Source: Bacteroidota bacterium
Lineage (GTDB): Bacteria > Bacteroidota > Bacteroidia > Flavobacteriales > Flavobacteriaceae
Reading direction: 5' to 3'
DNA length: 64,000 nt
Assembly: GCA_023386585.1 (NCBI GenBank)
Contig: JAEWJM010000001.1
Coordinates: 52,246 to 116,245 of the forward strand
This document shows positions 17,876 to 26,328 of the stretch, piece after piece. Below the pieces are notes generated by a model, which made no database searches, was not told the origin of the DNA, and saw only the letters and a program-made list of their open reading frames with translations. The number at the start of each line of letters is the position of its first letter. Positions within the stretch are counted from its first letter, which is position 1. The translations under genes were made by a program, and so were the position numbers.

Positions 17876-19507
17876 ATGCTAAAAGGATTTTTTAATGCAC
17901 CGAAAGCGGTCAACGAACCGGTTAAATCTTATGCGCCGGGTTCGCCAGAAAAAGCGGCCGTACTCGCTGAATATAAGCAAATGTGGAGTTCGTCCGTCGA
18001 TGTGCCCCTGTACATCGGAAGCGAACGAATCAAAACCGGCAATACCAAAAATATCAATCCGCCGCACGACCATAAACACGTGGTTGGAAAATACCATCTA
18101 GCCGAGAAATCACACGTAGAAAAAGCGATTGATGCAGCGTTGGACGCAAAGCGCGATTGGGAAAATCTTCCGTGGGAACACCGCGCATCAATATTCCTGA
18201 AGGCTGCCGAGCTTATTGCCGGACCTTACCGCGCACGGATAAATGCGGCAACCATGATCGGCCAGTCGAAAAACGTTTTCCAGGCAGAAATCGACGCGGC
18301 ATGTGAGCTGATCGATTTCCTTCGGTACAACGTCGAGTTCATGTCGCAAATCTATTCGGATCAGCCAAAATCGGATTCAGGTGTTTGGAACCGCGTTGAA
18401 TACCGTCCGCTTGAAGGATTCGTTTATGCGATTACTCCATTCAATTTTACGGCTATTGCTGCCAATCTTCCCGCATCGGCTGCGATGATGGGAAATACCG
18501 TGGTTTGGAAACCGAGCGACAGCCAGGTGTTTTCGGCGAAGGTGATCATGGATGTATTTTATGAAGCCGGACTTCCCGATGGTGTTATCAACGTTGTTTT
18601 TGGCGACGCCTTGATGATCACCGATACTGTTCTTGCAAGCCGCGACTTCGCCGGAATCCATTTCACCGGATCAACATACGTATTTAAAGACATCTGGCAG
18701 AAAATCGGCACCAACATCCATCACTATAAAACCTATCCGCGAATTGTGGGCGAAACCGGAGGTAAAGATTACATCTTCGCACATCCGAGCGCCAATGTCC
18801 GCCAAGTCGTAACGGGAATAGTTCGCGGCGCCTTTGAGTACCAGGGACAAAAATGCAGCGCAGCATCTCGGGCGTACATCGCAAAAAGCATCTGGCCCGA
18901 AGTCAAAGAATTGCTTGTAAACGATGTCAAATCGCTCAAAATGGGCGCTCCCGACGATTTCAGCAACTTCATTACCGCAGTGATACACGAAGGGTCGTTT
19001 GACAAGCTTGCCGGATTCATCGACCGAGCCAAAACCGATGCCGATGCCGAGATCATTGTTGGAGGAAATTACGACAAATCGGTTGGCTACTTTATCGAGC
19101 CTACCGTAATTGTGACTAGCGATCCGCAATACCACATCATGTGCACCGAATTGTTTGGGCCGGTGATCAGCATCTATGTTTACGATGACGAGAAATGGGA
19201 AGAAATGCTGGACGTAGTTGACACTACAACTGAGTATGCTTTGACAGGCGCCATTTTCGCGCGTGATCGTTATGCGATTGCAAAAGCAACGGACAAATTG
19301 AAAAACTCTGCCGGAAATTTCTACATCAACGACAAGCCTACGGGCGCGGTTGTCGGGATGCAGCCTTTTGGAGGCGCGCGCGCTTCGGGCACGAACGACA
19401 AGGCGGGATCGGCGCTCAACCTGATGCGTTGGGTGTCTCCGCGAACAATCAAAGAGACATTTGTCACACCAGAAGATTACCGATATCCTTTTCTTGGAGA
19501 AAAATAG
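17876..19507 (+). CDS. pruA: L-glutamate gamma-semialdehyde dehydrogenase (1-pyrroline-5-carboxylate dehydrogenase)
   Basis: Oxidises glutamate semialdehyde to glutamate with NAD+, the second step of proline catabolism. The 543-residue stand-alone protein has the aldehyde dehydrogenase signature: Glu293 in GETGGKDY and the nucleophile Cys327 in GQKCSAASR, 34 residues apart as expected. ITPFNFTAIAANLPA is the NAD-binding segment, and the C-terminus has PFGGARASGTNDKAG. It is a single-domain enzyme, not the PutA fusion; no proline dehydrogenase gene is nearby. Strong terminator directly downstream. Confidence 0.95.
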   Translation: MLKGFFNAPKAVNEPVKSYAPGSPEKAAVLAEYKQMWSSSVDVPLYIGSERIKTGNTKNINPPHDHKHVVGKYHLAEKSHVEKAIDAALDAKRDWENLPWEHRASIFLKAAELIAGPYRARINAATMIGQSKNVFQAEIDAACELIDFLRYNVEFMSQIYSDQPKSDSGVWNRVEYRPLEGFVYAITPFNFTAIAANLPASAAMMGNTVVWKPSDSQVFSAKVIMDVFYEAGLPDGVINVVFGDALMITDTVLASRDFAGIHFTGSTYVFKDIWQKIGTNIHHYKTYPRIVGETGGKDYIFAHPSANVRQVVTGIVRGAFEYQGQKCSAASRAYIAKSIWPEVKELLVNDVKSLKMGAPDDFSNFITAVIHEGSFDKLAGFIDRAKTDADAEIIVGGNYDKSVGYFIEPTVIVTSDPQYHIMCTELFGPVISIYVYDDEKWEEMLDVVDTTTEYALTGAIFARDRYAIAKATDKLKNSAGNFYINDKPTGAVVGMQPFGGARASGTNDKAGSALNLMRWVSPRTIKETFVTPEDYRYPFLGEK

Positions 19508-19512
19508 GAAAA

Positions 19513-19542
19513 AGCCCGGCAGAAATGTCGGGCTATTTTTTT
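19513..19542 (+). terminator. intrinsic terminator after pruA
   Basis: 9-bp stem AGCCCGGCA/TGTCGGGCT with a GAAA tetraloop, followed by a T-rich tract (ATTTTTTT). It starts 5 nt after the stop codon. Confidence 0.9.
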
Positions 19543-19561
19543 AGTAATCAGCACGTTTGCG

Positions 19562-19569
19562 TATATTTG
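19562..19569 (+). promoter_or_regulatory. -7 box of the T9SS cargo gene at 19592
   Basis: TATATTTG, a perfect TAnnTTTG match ending 22 nt before the ATG at 19592. It lies just before an in-frame TTG at 19571, arguing against that codon as the start. Confidence 0.5.
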
Positions 19570-19591
19570 ATTGAACAAAACACAATCAAAT

Positions 19592-20635
19592 ATGAAAGCA
19601 AAACTCCTTTTCGCGACCCTTATTTGTTCGGTGGCTTCGTTTGCGCAAAGTCCGATCGAAGAATATTACGGACACAATTACAGTGGCGTTGGTGTTCCGG
19701 ATGGAAACAGCCATCGATCTTACATCGTTGTCACTTCTGCCAGCACTATCGATCAATCCCCGACCGGCGCAAATGCCACGTGGAATTTCAACGACCTTTC
19801 CGCAGCTGGGACTTCGGTTTATGACAACCAGCCGCCAACCGGGGACGAAGGAATTGCCTATCCGGGAACTACGATAGTCACAACAAACAGCGTAACAATG
19901 GGCACGGTCACTACCGATTCACAAGCCTATTTCGCCGCTGACGGATTGACTGCTTTCACCGGTGTTGAAAGTACTGGACTGAGCATTACTTATACAGACA
20001 ATGCAACCGTGGGTTCGTTTCCAATGAATTACGGACAGACGCAAACCGATAATTCAGCGGGCACATATACCTACACTACTTTTTCGGGGACATTTACCGG
20101 CGACATTACTTCGACTGTTGACGCGTACGGAACATTGCATTACAATGACTTTGGATATGGTGACCTCTCGCAGGAGGTTACGAGATTGAAGGTTGTCCAG
20201 ACCCTCAGTTTGAATTATTTGGTTTATACCGATATCGGATCGGCAACCATTACGAGTTACCATTACTACCGTACCGGCGACTTATTTCCTTTTTTTACGA
20301 GCGTTTCAACCGATATTGTGGTGCCGATGCTTTCGATAAATCAGTCGACAACAGTGCTTGAAGCGGCAAATCCGGCCTTGCTCGGTACGCATCAGGTGGC
20401 GGCAGCACAGGCATTGACCCTTTCACCAAATCCGGTTTCTGATTCGGTACATCTCAGCTCCGGCGAATCGTTAGTGATTGAATCCATCGCGATAACCGAT
20501 GCCAATGGCAGAACCGTTCGCGAGCAGCATTCCGCACTCCATGATGTTCCGGTGGCCGACCTGCAAAGCGGAATCTATTTCATACGGATCGACACCGATC
20601 GTGGAAGTACGATTAAAAAGTTCATCAAGCAATAA
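19592..20635 (+). CDS. T9SS type A sorting domain protein, N-terminal function unknown
   Basis: A 347-residue secreted protein. The signal peptide MKAKLLFATLICSVASFAQ is followed by a Thr/Ser/Gly-rich, beta-rich region with no domain I recognise. The last ~75 residues are a type A C-terminal sorting domain: LSPNPVSDSVHL, SIAITDANGRTV, LQSGIYFIRID and a final KKFIKQ. Such proteins cross the outer membrane through T9SS and are usually attached to the surface or released. The start was placed at the ATG just after the -7 box. A terminator separates it from the next gene, which also encodes a T9SS cargo. Confidence 0.85.
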   Translation: MKAKLLFATLICSVASFAQSPIEEYYGHNYSGVGVPDGNSHRSYIVVTSASTIDQSPTGANATWNFNDLSAAGTSVYDNQPPTGDEGIAYPGTTIVTTNSVTMGTVTTDSQAYFAADGLTAFTGVESTGLSITYTDNATVGSFPMNYGQTQTDNSAGTYTYTTFSGTFTGDITSTVDAYGTLHYNDFGYGDLSQEVTRLKVVQTLSLNYLVYTDIGSATITSYHYYRTGDLFPFFTSVSTDIVVPMLSINQSTTVLEAANPALLGTHQVAAAQALTLSPNPVSDSVHLSSGESLVIESIAITDANGRTVREQHSALHDVPVADLQSGIYFIRIDTDRGSTIKKFIKQ

Positions 20636-20640
20636 ATCGA

Positions 20641-20667
20641 AAGCCCGGATCTTACCGGGTTTTTTTG
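20641..20667 (+). terminator. intrinsic terminator
   Basis: Short stem CCCGG/CCGGG with a 6-nt loop (ATCTTA) followed by about eight T residues, 5 nt after the stop of the preceding T9SS cargo gene. Confidence 0.75.
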
Positions 20668-20672
20668 TGGAG

Positions 20673-20702
20673 TTGGCTCAGTATCAATTTTTTGTATATT
20701 CG
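20673..20702 (+). promoter_or_regulatory. promoter of the secreted hydrolase gene
   Basis: TTG (20673-20675), 19-nt spacer, TATATTCG (20695-20702; one mismatch to TAnnTTTG). The ATG at 20722 follows 19 nt later. Confidence 0.6.
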
Positions 20703-20721
20703 ATCTACCAAAACAAACATT

Positions 20722-22374
20722 ATGAAATTCAAAACTACTTTTTTAGCTTTATTCCTGACAGCGATTCCGGCCATGGCCCAATCGGGTAAGGCAGTGAGAA
20801 ATGTTGGCCGCAACCTCAACGCGATCACACCGATAACCGCTTCGATTGCATTTCAAGGCTATGAGGAAACGCAGCCTTTTGTTGGCCAGGCAGAATATGA
20901 AATTTACGCTGATAATGTCGACGGCATCATAGACAAACCAATAATCCTGCTTGATGGGTTCGATCCCAATGACGGACGGGCAATTCCCGCGATTTACGGA
21001 CTCCTGAACTACGGCACCGGACAAAACCTCGCCGACGACCTGCGAAACCTCGGTTACGACGTTATCATCCTGAACTTTCCAAACTATACGAGGCCGGCCG
21101 ACGGCGCGCTCATCAGTGGCGGTTCGGATTATATTGAAAGAAACGCGATGGTGCTTGTTGAGCTGCTCAACCAGGTCAATGCGATGAAAGTCGGAACAGA
21201 GCAAAATGTGGTGATCGGGCCGAGCATGGGCGGACTCATAGCAAGGTACGCGCTACGCTACATGGAAATGAATTCGCTGACGCACGACACAAGATTGTAC
21301 GTTTCTTTTGACGCACCACATCGCGGAGCAAATATTCCGATCGGTTTCCAGCATTTGTTCAATTACATGGCGTACGGACCGCTCGGCGATGCGACAGTCC
21401 AGGTGCTTGTTGATGCGATGATCCGAAGCAATGCCTCGAGACAAATGCTGATCGACCAGTTTGAAGGCCATTTGCAATCGGGAAGCCCGACGGAGTTCGA
21501 TCCGGCAATTCTTCTTCCGACCGGAAAACCGGGGTTTCGTGACTTTTTCCAGGCCGAGCTCGACGCAATGGGTTTGCCTCAAAATACCCGCAACATCGCC
21601 ATTGCCAACGGAAGCTCAAACGGAACCACGAACGGAACGCCCGGAATGGCGGTAATGGACCACACATTTAACATTACATCGACACAGCGCGCAATTATTA
21701 ATCTGAAGTTCGCGCCCGCGGCGAATCAAACGGTAATGGTCAGCCGTTTTCGCGGACAAGCCAATGTTTTCAGTTTTTGGATCACCGTATATGAAAGCGC
21801 GGCAAACAGTATGGCGCCGACTACATCAGACGGACTCGATTCAGCGCCGGGAGGAAAATTTGATATCAGTTCACTGGCCGGAGTCGCCGGTAGCAATGCG
21901 CTGTTAACGGAATTTTTCGACAATCTCAATGTAACCTCTTTCGACTTCGTTCCGACAAGAAGTTCACTCGCCCTTTCTGACTCGCTAAATTGGTACTTGC
22001 CGGTTGACGCTTCATCATCGCCATTTGATGCTGTAAATATGCCAACCGAAAACGAAAACCACGTCACTTTAACGACAACCAATATGGCGTTTGTACTGAA
22101 TGAAATACTCAATCCGCTTGGGGTTGCGCATGTTGCGTTCGGCGGGTTGGAAGTCCAGAATCCTGTTGGTTCATCGATTAACGTCTATACACCGAATCCG
22201 ATAACCAATGCAACTTTGGCAATCACAGACATCTCCGGAAAATTGGTTTTGAGCAGAACGCACCAAAACTTTGAAGGAAGTTTTTCAATCGATGCGCCGC
22301 TCTCGCAGGGAATGTATTTCCTGACGATCCGAAACTCATCGGGCTCGATAACAAAGAAGCTGATAAAGAGTTAG
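20722..22374 (+). CDS. secreted alpha/beta hydrolase with T9SS type A sorting domain
   Basis: A 550-residue protein. Signal peptide MKFKTTFLALFLTAIPAMAQ, then an alpha/beta-hydrolase domain with the strand KPIILLDGFDPND, and the nucleophile elbow VIGPSMGGLIARYAL with Ser168 as predicted nucleophile. The RYMEMNSL...YVSFDAPHRGANIPIG block resembles lipase/PGAP1-like esterases. The C-terminal ~70 residues (VYTPNPITNATLAITDISGKLV ... KKLIKS) are a T9SS type A sorting domain. It is therefore a predicted cell-surface or secreted esterase or lipase; the substrate is unknown. An upstream in-frame ATG at 20665 lies before the promoter and is not used. It shares a bidirectional terminator with convergent rsmG. 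Confidence 0.8.
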   Translation: MKFKTTFLALFLTAIPAMAQSGKAVRNVGRNLNAITPITASIAFQGYEETQPFVGQAEYEIYADNVDGIIDKPIILLDGFDPNDGRAIPAIYGLLNYGTGQNLADDLRNLGYDVIILNFPNYTRPADGALISGGSDYIERNAMVLVELLNQVNAMKVGTEQNVVIGPSMGGLIARYALRYMEMNSLTHDTRLYVSFDAPHRGANIPIGFQHLFNYMAYGPLGDATVQVLVDAMIRSNASRQMLIDQFEGHLQSGSPTEFDPAILLPTGKPGFRDFFQAELDAMGLPQNTRNIAIANGSSNGTTNGTPGMAVMDHTFNITSTQRAIINLKFAPAANQTVMVSRFRGQANVFSFWITVYESAANSMAPTTSDGLDSAPGGKFDISSLAGVAGSNALLTEFFDNLNVTSFDFVPTRSSLALSDSLNWYLPVDASSSPFDAVNMPTENENHVTLTTTNMAFVLNEILNPLGVAHVAFGGLEVQNPVGSSINVYTPNPITNATLAITDISGKLVLSRTHQNFEGSFSIDAPLSQGMYFLTIRNSSGSITKKLIKS

Positions 22375-22379
22375 TGCTT

Positions 22380-22403
22380 AAAGTCCCAAACGGGACTTTT
22401 TTT
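22380..22403. terminator. bidirectional terminator between the hydrolase gene and rsmG
   Basis: 8-bp stem AAAGTCCC/GGGACTTT with an AAAC loop and a T-run on the plus strand. The distal part overlaps the last codons of rsmG on the minus strand, so it serves mainly the plus-strand gene. Confidence 0.8.
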
Positions 22404-23019
22404 ATAGTGGAACGTGGACGACCTTTTTGGTTTCGAAGAATGGATCGGAGAAAAATTCGGATACCGCAAACTCCTTTGCCCTTGGGAAATCGCGAAGCTC
22501 TTCAGAAAGATCGCCGCCTTTAAGGTACAGAATCCCATTTTGCAGGGCGTGACGGCTCTGTTTCCGTGTCTTATTCTGAACCCACTGAACAAAATCAGGC
22601 ATTCGGGTGACAGCACGGCTGACAATAAAATCGAAATTCCCTTTTACCTGTTGCGCCGGCTCCTGCGCTGCCGAAACATTTGCAAGTGCAAGCGATTCCG
22701 CAACAGCGCGGACGACGGTTATTTTCTTTTGGATGACATCTACGAGCCTGAATTCGGTTTCGGGAAATAAAATCGCCAATGGAATGCCCGGAAACCCGCC
22801 GCCTGTTCCAACATCGAGAATCGAAGATCCGGGAAGGAATGGCTGAACTTTGGCAATCGCCAGCGAATGAAGTACATGTCGAAGATACAACTCGTCGATG
22901 TCTTTGCGCGAAATCACATTTATCTTGGAATTCCACTCGGCATACAGCGCGCCCAGCATTTCGAACTGGTCAACCTGCCTGTCAGTCAGTTCCGGAAAAT
23001 ATCGCAGCAGTTCATCCAT
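22402..23019 (-). CDS. rsmG: 16S rRNA (guanine(527)-N7)-methyltransferase
   Basis: Methylates G527 of 16S rRNA with SAM in the cytoplasm. The 205-residue protein is the normal length. The SAM-binding motif is ILDVGTGGGFPGIPLAILFP, followed by FRLVDVIQKKITVVRAVAESL and the FIVSRAVTRMPDFVQW block conserved in GidB/RsmG. A longer frame extends 61 codons upstream to 23202, but it would overlap the divergent desaturase gene. The ATG at 23019 lies 14 nt after a -7 box (TACTTTTG, 23034-23041, minus strand) and matches the family N-terminus, so it is preferred. Confidence 0.95.
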   Translation of the reverse strand: MDELLRYFPELTDRQVDQFEMLGALYAEWNSKINVISRKDIDELYLRHVLHSLAIAKVQPFLPGSSILDVGTGGGFPGIPLAILFPETEFRLVDVIQKKITVVRAVAESLALANVSAAQEPAQQVKGNFDFIVSRAVTRMPDFVQWVQNKTRKQSRHALQNGILYLKGGDLSEELRDFPRAKEFAVSEFFSDPFFETKKVVHVPL

Positions 23020-23033
23020 TATGAATATTTTGG

Positions 23034-23041
23034 CAAAAGTA
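23034..23041 (-). promoter_or_regulatory. -7 box upstream of rsmG
   Basis: TACTTTTG on the minus strand, 14 nt before the rsmG ATG. It excludes the longer N-terminal extension of this frame. Confidence 0.45.
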
Positions 23042-23097
23042 GCCATTTCAAAATGAAATTTTATAGCATCTGCAACGTTTACATCTTTATTATAAGT

Positions 23098-23105
23098 TAC
23101 ATTTG
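23098..23105 (+). promoter_or_regulatory. -7 box upstream of the desaturase gene
   Basis: TACATTTG, a perfect TAnnTTTG match 23 nt before the ATG at 23129. It is divergent from the rsmG -7 box only 56 nt away. Confidence 0.45.
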
Positions 23106-23128
23106 TACCTAGTTTTAGCATAGCATTT

Positions 23129-24223
23129 ATGAAATCGATCCCCACGTTTTCCAAGCAGGATAACCTTAAATTTTTCAGAACACTTAATTCCCGCGTCAAC
23201 ACTTATTTCAAAGAAAACAATCTCAAAAAGACCGGGAACTGGCAAATCCACGTAAAGACAATTGTTCTTTTCACATTGTTCCTGACACCGTATTTCCTCA
23301 TTCTTACGCTTGATCTTTCACTTTGGCTGCACTTGCTGCTCAGTGTCGTCATTGGAATCGGAATGGCAGGAATCGGGATGAATGTCATGCACGACGGAAA
23401 CCATGGCTCGTACTCCTCAAAATCATGGGTCAACAAGTTCATGGGCGGAAGCATCTACATACTTGCAGGAAACGTTTACAACTGGCAAGTCCAACACAAT
23501 GTACTCCATCATACGTATACCAACATTCATGGCCACGATGAAGATCTTGAAGCGGGAAGGATAATGCGTTTCACCAAGCAGGCGCAATGGAGAAGATTTC
23601 ATAAGTTCCAACACTACTATTCGGTTTTCCTTTACGGGCTGCTAACGTTCAACTGGGCGCTGACAACCGATTTCAAGCAAATGCGCAGCTACCTCAAAAG
23701 AAAACTGTCTTACGGCGAAGCAAAAGACCCAAAAATCCTTTGGACGACGCTCATTATTACCAAATTGATCTATCTGTCAATATGGATCGTTCTTCCAATA
23801 GTAATCGGAATCGTATGGTGGAAAGTCCTTTGCGGATTTTTCATAATGCATTATACTGCCGGACTGATCCTGAGCATCGTCTTCCAGTTGGCGCACGTTG
23901 TCGAAGAAACCGACAATCCGATTCCTAACAACGACGGCGAGATCGAGAATACGTGGGCAATCCACCAACTCTACACTACGGCTAATTTTGCGCCAAAGAA
24001 CAAGATTGTAAATTGGTTCACGGGCGGACTCAACCATCAGATCGAACACCACATTTTTCCGAATATCAGTCACGTTCATTACGGAAAAATCGCCGATATC
24101 GTAAAAGAAACTGCACGTGAATGCAACCTGCCATATTACGAATTCAGTACGATGCGAAGCGCCGTCGCCGCCCACTTCAGGCACCTGCGTGAGCTTGGAA
24201 TGAAACCGGCAGTGCAAGCCTGA
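23129..24223 (+). CDS. acyl-CoA/fatty acid desaturase, membrane-bound
   Basis: A 364-residue di-iron integral membrane desaturase. Three histidine boxes are present: HDGNH (88-92), HNVLHH (123-128) with the adjacent HGHDED, and QIEHHIF near residue 305. The QxxHH third box is typical of front-end or linoleoyl-CoA-like desaturases rather than of delta-9 DesC-type enzymes. Hydrophobic helices occupy about 42-85 and 205-260. It probably introduces double bonds into membrane acyl chains; regiospecificity cannot be read from sequence. No cytochrome b5 domain. An aminotransferase gene follows after 20 nt. Confidence 0.88.
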   Translation: MKSIPTFSKQDNLKFFRTLNSRVNTYFKENNLKKTGNWQIHVKTIVLFTLFLTPYFLILTLDLSLWLHLLLSVVIGIGMAGIGMNVMHDGNHGSYSSKSWVNKFMGGSIYILAGNVYNWQVQHNVLHHTYTNIHGHDEDLEAGRIMRFTKQAQWRRFHKFQHYYSVFLYGLLTFNWALTTDFKQMRSYLKRKLSYGEAKDPKILWTTLIITKLIYLSIWIVLPIVIGIVWWKVLCGFFIMHYTAGLILSIVFQLAHVVEETDNPIPNNDGEIENTWAIHQLYTTANFAPKNKIVNWFTGGLNHQIEHHIFPNISHVHYGKIADIVKETARECNLPYYEFSTMRSAVAAHFRHLRELGMKPAVQA

Positions 24224-24243
24224 TCCTAACCTAACCAGACAAA

Positions 24244-25431
24244 ATGAGCGACCTTCTTTCCGAAAGGATAAACAAATTGTCAACTTCCCAAACGCTGGCA
24301 ATGGCCGCGCTTGCCCGCGAACTCAAAGCACAAGGGAAAGACATCATAAGCCTGAGCCTCGGCGAACCCGATTTTAATACGCCCGATTTCGTAAAAGAAG
24401 CGGCAAAAAAGGCAATCGACGAAAATTATAGCCAGTACACTCCCGTTGACGGCTACGCCGAGCTTAAAGAAGCAATATCAAAAAAATTCAAACGCGACAA
24501 TAATCTCGACTATTCGCCTTCACAAATTGTCGTTTCAACCGGCGCCAAACAATCGTTGTTCAATGTGGCCCAGGTGGTTCTCAATCCCGGCGACGAGTGC
24601 ATTCTTCCGGCGCCATTCTGGGTTTCGTATTCCGAAATCGTAAAAATGTGCGATGCCGTTCCGGTAGAAGTTCCCACAACAATCGAAAACGATTTCAAGA
24701 TCACACCGCAACAACTCGAAGCGGCGATCACACCACGGACGAAAATGATTATGTTCAGCTCGCCTTGCAACCCCAGCGGCTCGGTTTATAACCGCCACGA
24801 GCTGACTGCACTGGCGCGGATCGTCGCACAACACCAGCAGATTGTGGTTGTGTCAGATGAAATCTACGAACACATCAATTTTTCCGGAAACTTCTGCAGC
24901 TTTGCGTCAATTCCGGGAATGTTTGATCGCACCGTTACCGTGAACGGAGTTTCAAAAGCATTCGCAATGACCGGCTGGCGGATTGGCTACATCGGCGCTC
25001 CGGAATACATTGCAAAAGCGTGTACAAAAATGCAGGGCCAGATCACGAGCGGAGCGAATAGTATCGCGCAGCGCGCAACGATCGCCGCAGTTTCGGCGCA
25101 GCCATCCCAATTAAAATACATGGTGGATGAATTCCACAAACGCCGCGATCTCGTCGTCGGGCTTCTTCGCGAAATCGACGGAATCAAAGTCAATGTTCCT
25201 GAAGGCGCATTCTACGTTTTCCCCGATGTGTCCGAATTTTTCGGCAAAACACTGCGAGGAACGCTGATCCACAACGCAGACGATTTTTCGATGTACCTGC
25301 TTGCCGAAGCAGCTGTCGCAACAGTAACAGGCGATGCGTTTGGCAATCCCGATTGCATACGGCTTTCCTACGCAACAAGCGAAAATTTGCTCATCGAAGC
25401 GCTGCGGCGAATCAAGGAAGCTTTATCATAA
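24244..25431 (+). CDS. pyridoxal phosphate-dependent aspartate-type aminotransferase (class I)
   Basis: A 395-residue fold-type I aminotransferase. Visible hallmarks are LSLGEPDFNTPDFV and YTPVDGYAELKEAI at the N-terminus, SPCNPSGSVY (Asn contacting PLP), VVSDEIYEHI (Asp and Tyr) and the Schiff-base lysine in NGVSKAFAMTGWRIGY. IRLSYATSEN carries the substrate-carboxylate Arg. This pattern is the bacterial aspartate aminotransferase Ib group; some relatives prefer prephenate or other amino acids. The product is cytoplasmic. It may be cotranscribed with the desaturase gene 20 nt upstream and ends at a strong terminator. Confidence 0.93.
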   Translation: MSDLLSERINKLSTSQTLAMAALARELKAQGKDIISLSLGEPDFNTPDFVKEAAKKAIDENYSQYTPVDGYAELKEAISKKFKRDNNLDYSPSQIVVSTGAKQSLFNVAQVVLNPGDECILPAPFWVSYSEIVKMCDAVPVEVPTTIENDFKITPQQLEAAITPRTKMIMFSSPCNPSGSVYNRHELTALARIVAQHQQIVVVSDEIYEHINFSGNFCSFASIPGMFDRTVTVNGVSKAFAMTGWRIGYIGAPEYIAKACTKMQGQITSGANSIAQRATIAAVSAQPSQLKYMVDEFHKRRDLVVGLLREIDGIKVNVPEGAFYVFPDVSEFFGKTLRGTLIHNADDFSMYLLAEAAVATVTGDAFGNPDCIRLSYATSENLLIEALRRIKEALS

Positions 25432-25432
25432 C

Positions 25433-25453
25433 GCCCCGAATGGGGCTTTTTTT
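25433..25453 (+). terminator. intrinsic terminator after the aminotransferase gene
   Basis: GCCCC/GGGGC stem with a GAAT loop followed by seven T residues, immediately after the stop codon. Confidence 0.85.
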
Positions 25454-25462
25454 ATCCTAATC

Positions 25463-25525
25463 GGGGCGTTGCGCTTCGCGCCGGGCTGTCCGCAGTACGC
25501 GGTACTTTGCTTCCATCCCTAACGC
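25463..25525 (-). repeat. dispersed intergenic repeat, copy C
   Basis: On the minus strand this reads GCGTTAGGGATGGAAGC, a short palindrome AGTAC-CGC-GTACT, then GCGGACAGCCCGGC and GCAACGCCCC. Both ends match copy B at 53165-53271, but the middle is shorter. The rest of the 267-bp gap (25526-25698) holds no convincing gene; it contains a GACAG...CTGTC inverted repeat of unknown meaning. Confidence 0.6.
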
Positions 25526-25698
25526 ACCGCAGCCTTGAAATTTCTGCTGTCAGGAAATGACCTTTGGCTGCACAGGCAATTTGACAGAAAACATTGCTGT
25601 CCACCATTTTACATGGTTTTATCATCGAAACTATATCCGATACTTCTTTGTTATAATTAACCATTGTTGTAATTTTAAGAAAATTTAAACCACAAACT

Positions 25699-26232
25699 AT
25701 GGCAACAACCACTTGGGTCATCGATCCGACACACTCAGAAATAGGCTTCAAGGTTAAACACATGATGTTTACCAACGTCTCCGGAAAATTCGAAAAATAC
25801 GACGGCGAGATCACTACCGAAGACGACAGTTTTGAAAATGCAAAAGTTCATTTTTCAGCCGATGTGAATTCAATCAACACCGGAAACAACGACCGCGACA
25901 ATCATTTGCGAAGCGCCGACTTCTTCAACGGCGAGAACAATGCAAAGATGACTTTCACCTCGACCTCGTTCCACAAGAAAGACAGCAACAATTTTGAAAT
26001 GACCGGAAATCTCACAATGAACGGCACCACGAAAGAGGTTACCGTGCCGGTGGAATTCAGCGGATTAATGACCGATCCGTGGGGAAATACAAAAGCAGGG
26101 CTGAACATCTACGGAAAGATCAACCGAAAAGATTGGGGCATCAACTGGAACTCCGCCCTTGAAACCGGCGGCGTACTTGTCAGCGAGGAAGTGCGGCTCA
26201 ACATCGAGATTCAGCTGGTCAAAAAACAATAA
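25699..26232 (+). CDS. YceI family protein
   Basis: A 177-residue lipocalin-like YceI protein. The typical opening TTWVIDPTHSEIGFKVKHMMFTNVSGKF is followed by DRDNHLRSADFFN (signature HLKSADFFD-like) and TKEVTVPVEFSG. The family binds isoprenoid-like lipids in the periplasm of other bacteria, but this member has no visible signal peptide, so a cytoplasmic location is likely, as for many Bacteroidetes homologues. Monocistronic: a repeat-containing gap lies upstream and a terminator downstream. Confidence 0.92.
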   Translation: MATTTWVIDPTHSEIGFKVKHMMFTNVSGKFEKYDGEITTEDDSFENAKVHFSADVNSINTGNNDRDNHLRSADFFNGENNAKMTFTSTSFHKKDSNNFEMTGNLTMNGTTKEVTVPVEFSGLMTDPWGNTKAGLNIYGKINRKDWGINWNSALETGGVLVSEEVRLNIEIQLVKKQ

Positions 26233-26234
26233 CA

Positions 26235-26257
26235 AAGCCCTGCAACAGCAGGGTTTT
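26235..26257 (+). terminator. intrinsic terminator after the YceI gene
   Basis: 6-bp stem CCCTGC/GCAGGG with an AACA loop and TTTTCTGTTT tail, a few nt after the stop codon. Confidence 0.75.
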
Positions 26258-26302
26258 CTGTTTCCAACCGCGCCCTGAAGGTTTAAACCTTAAAAAATTT
26301 AC

Positions 26303-26310
26303 TATTTTAG
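26303..26310 (+). promoter_or_regulatory. -7-like box upstream of fabD
   Basis: TATTTTAG (one mismatch to TAnnTTTG), 18 nt before the ATG. The same variant octamer precedes waaA at 29668. Confidence 0.3.
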
Positions 26311-26328
26311 CCTGACAAAACAAGACAC

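Noticed and set aside
23020..23202. 61-codon N-terminal extension of rsmG
   Set aside because: It would overlap the divergent desaturase gene and include both promoters; the ATG at 23019 gives the normal protein length.
25452..25664. Possible 70-codon gene on the minus strand (starts MVNYNKEVSDIV)
   Set aside because: Its C-terminal third is encoded by the dispersed repeat and it runs into the aminotransferase terminator; no good promoter or recognisable motif. Not fully excluded, but too weak to annotate.
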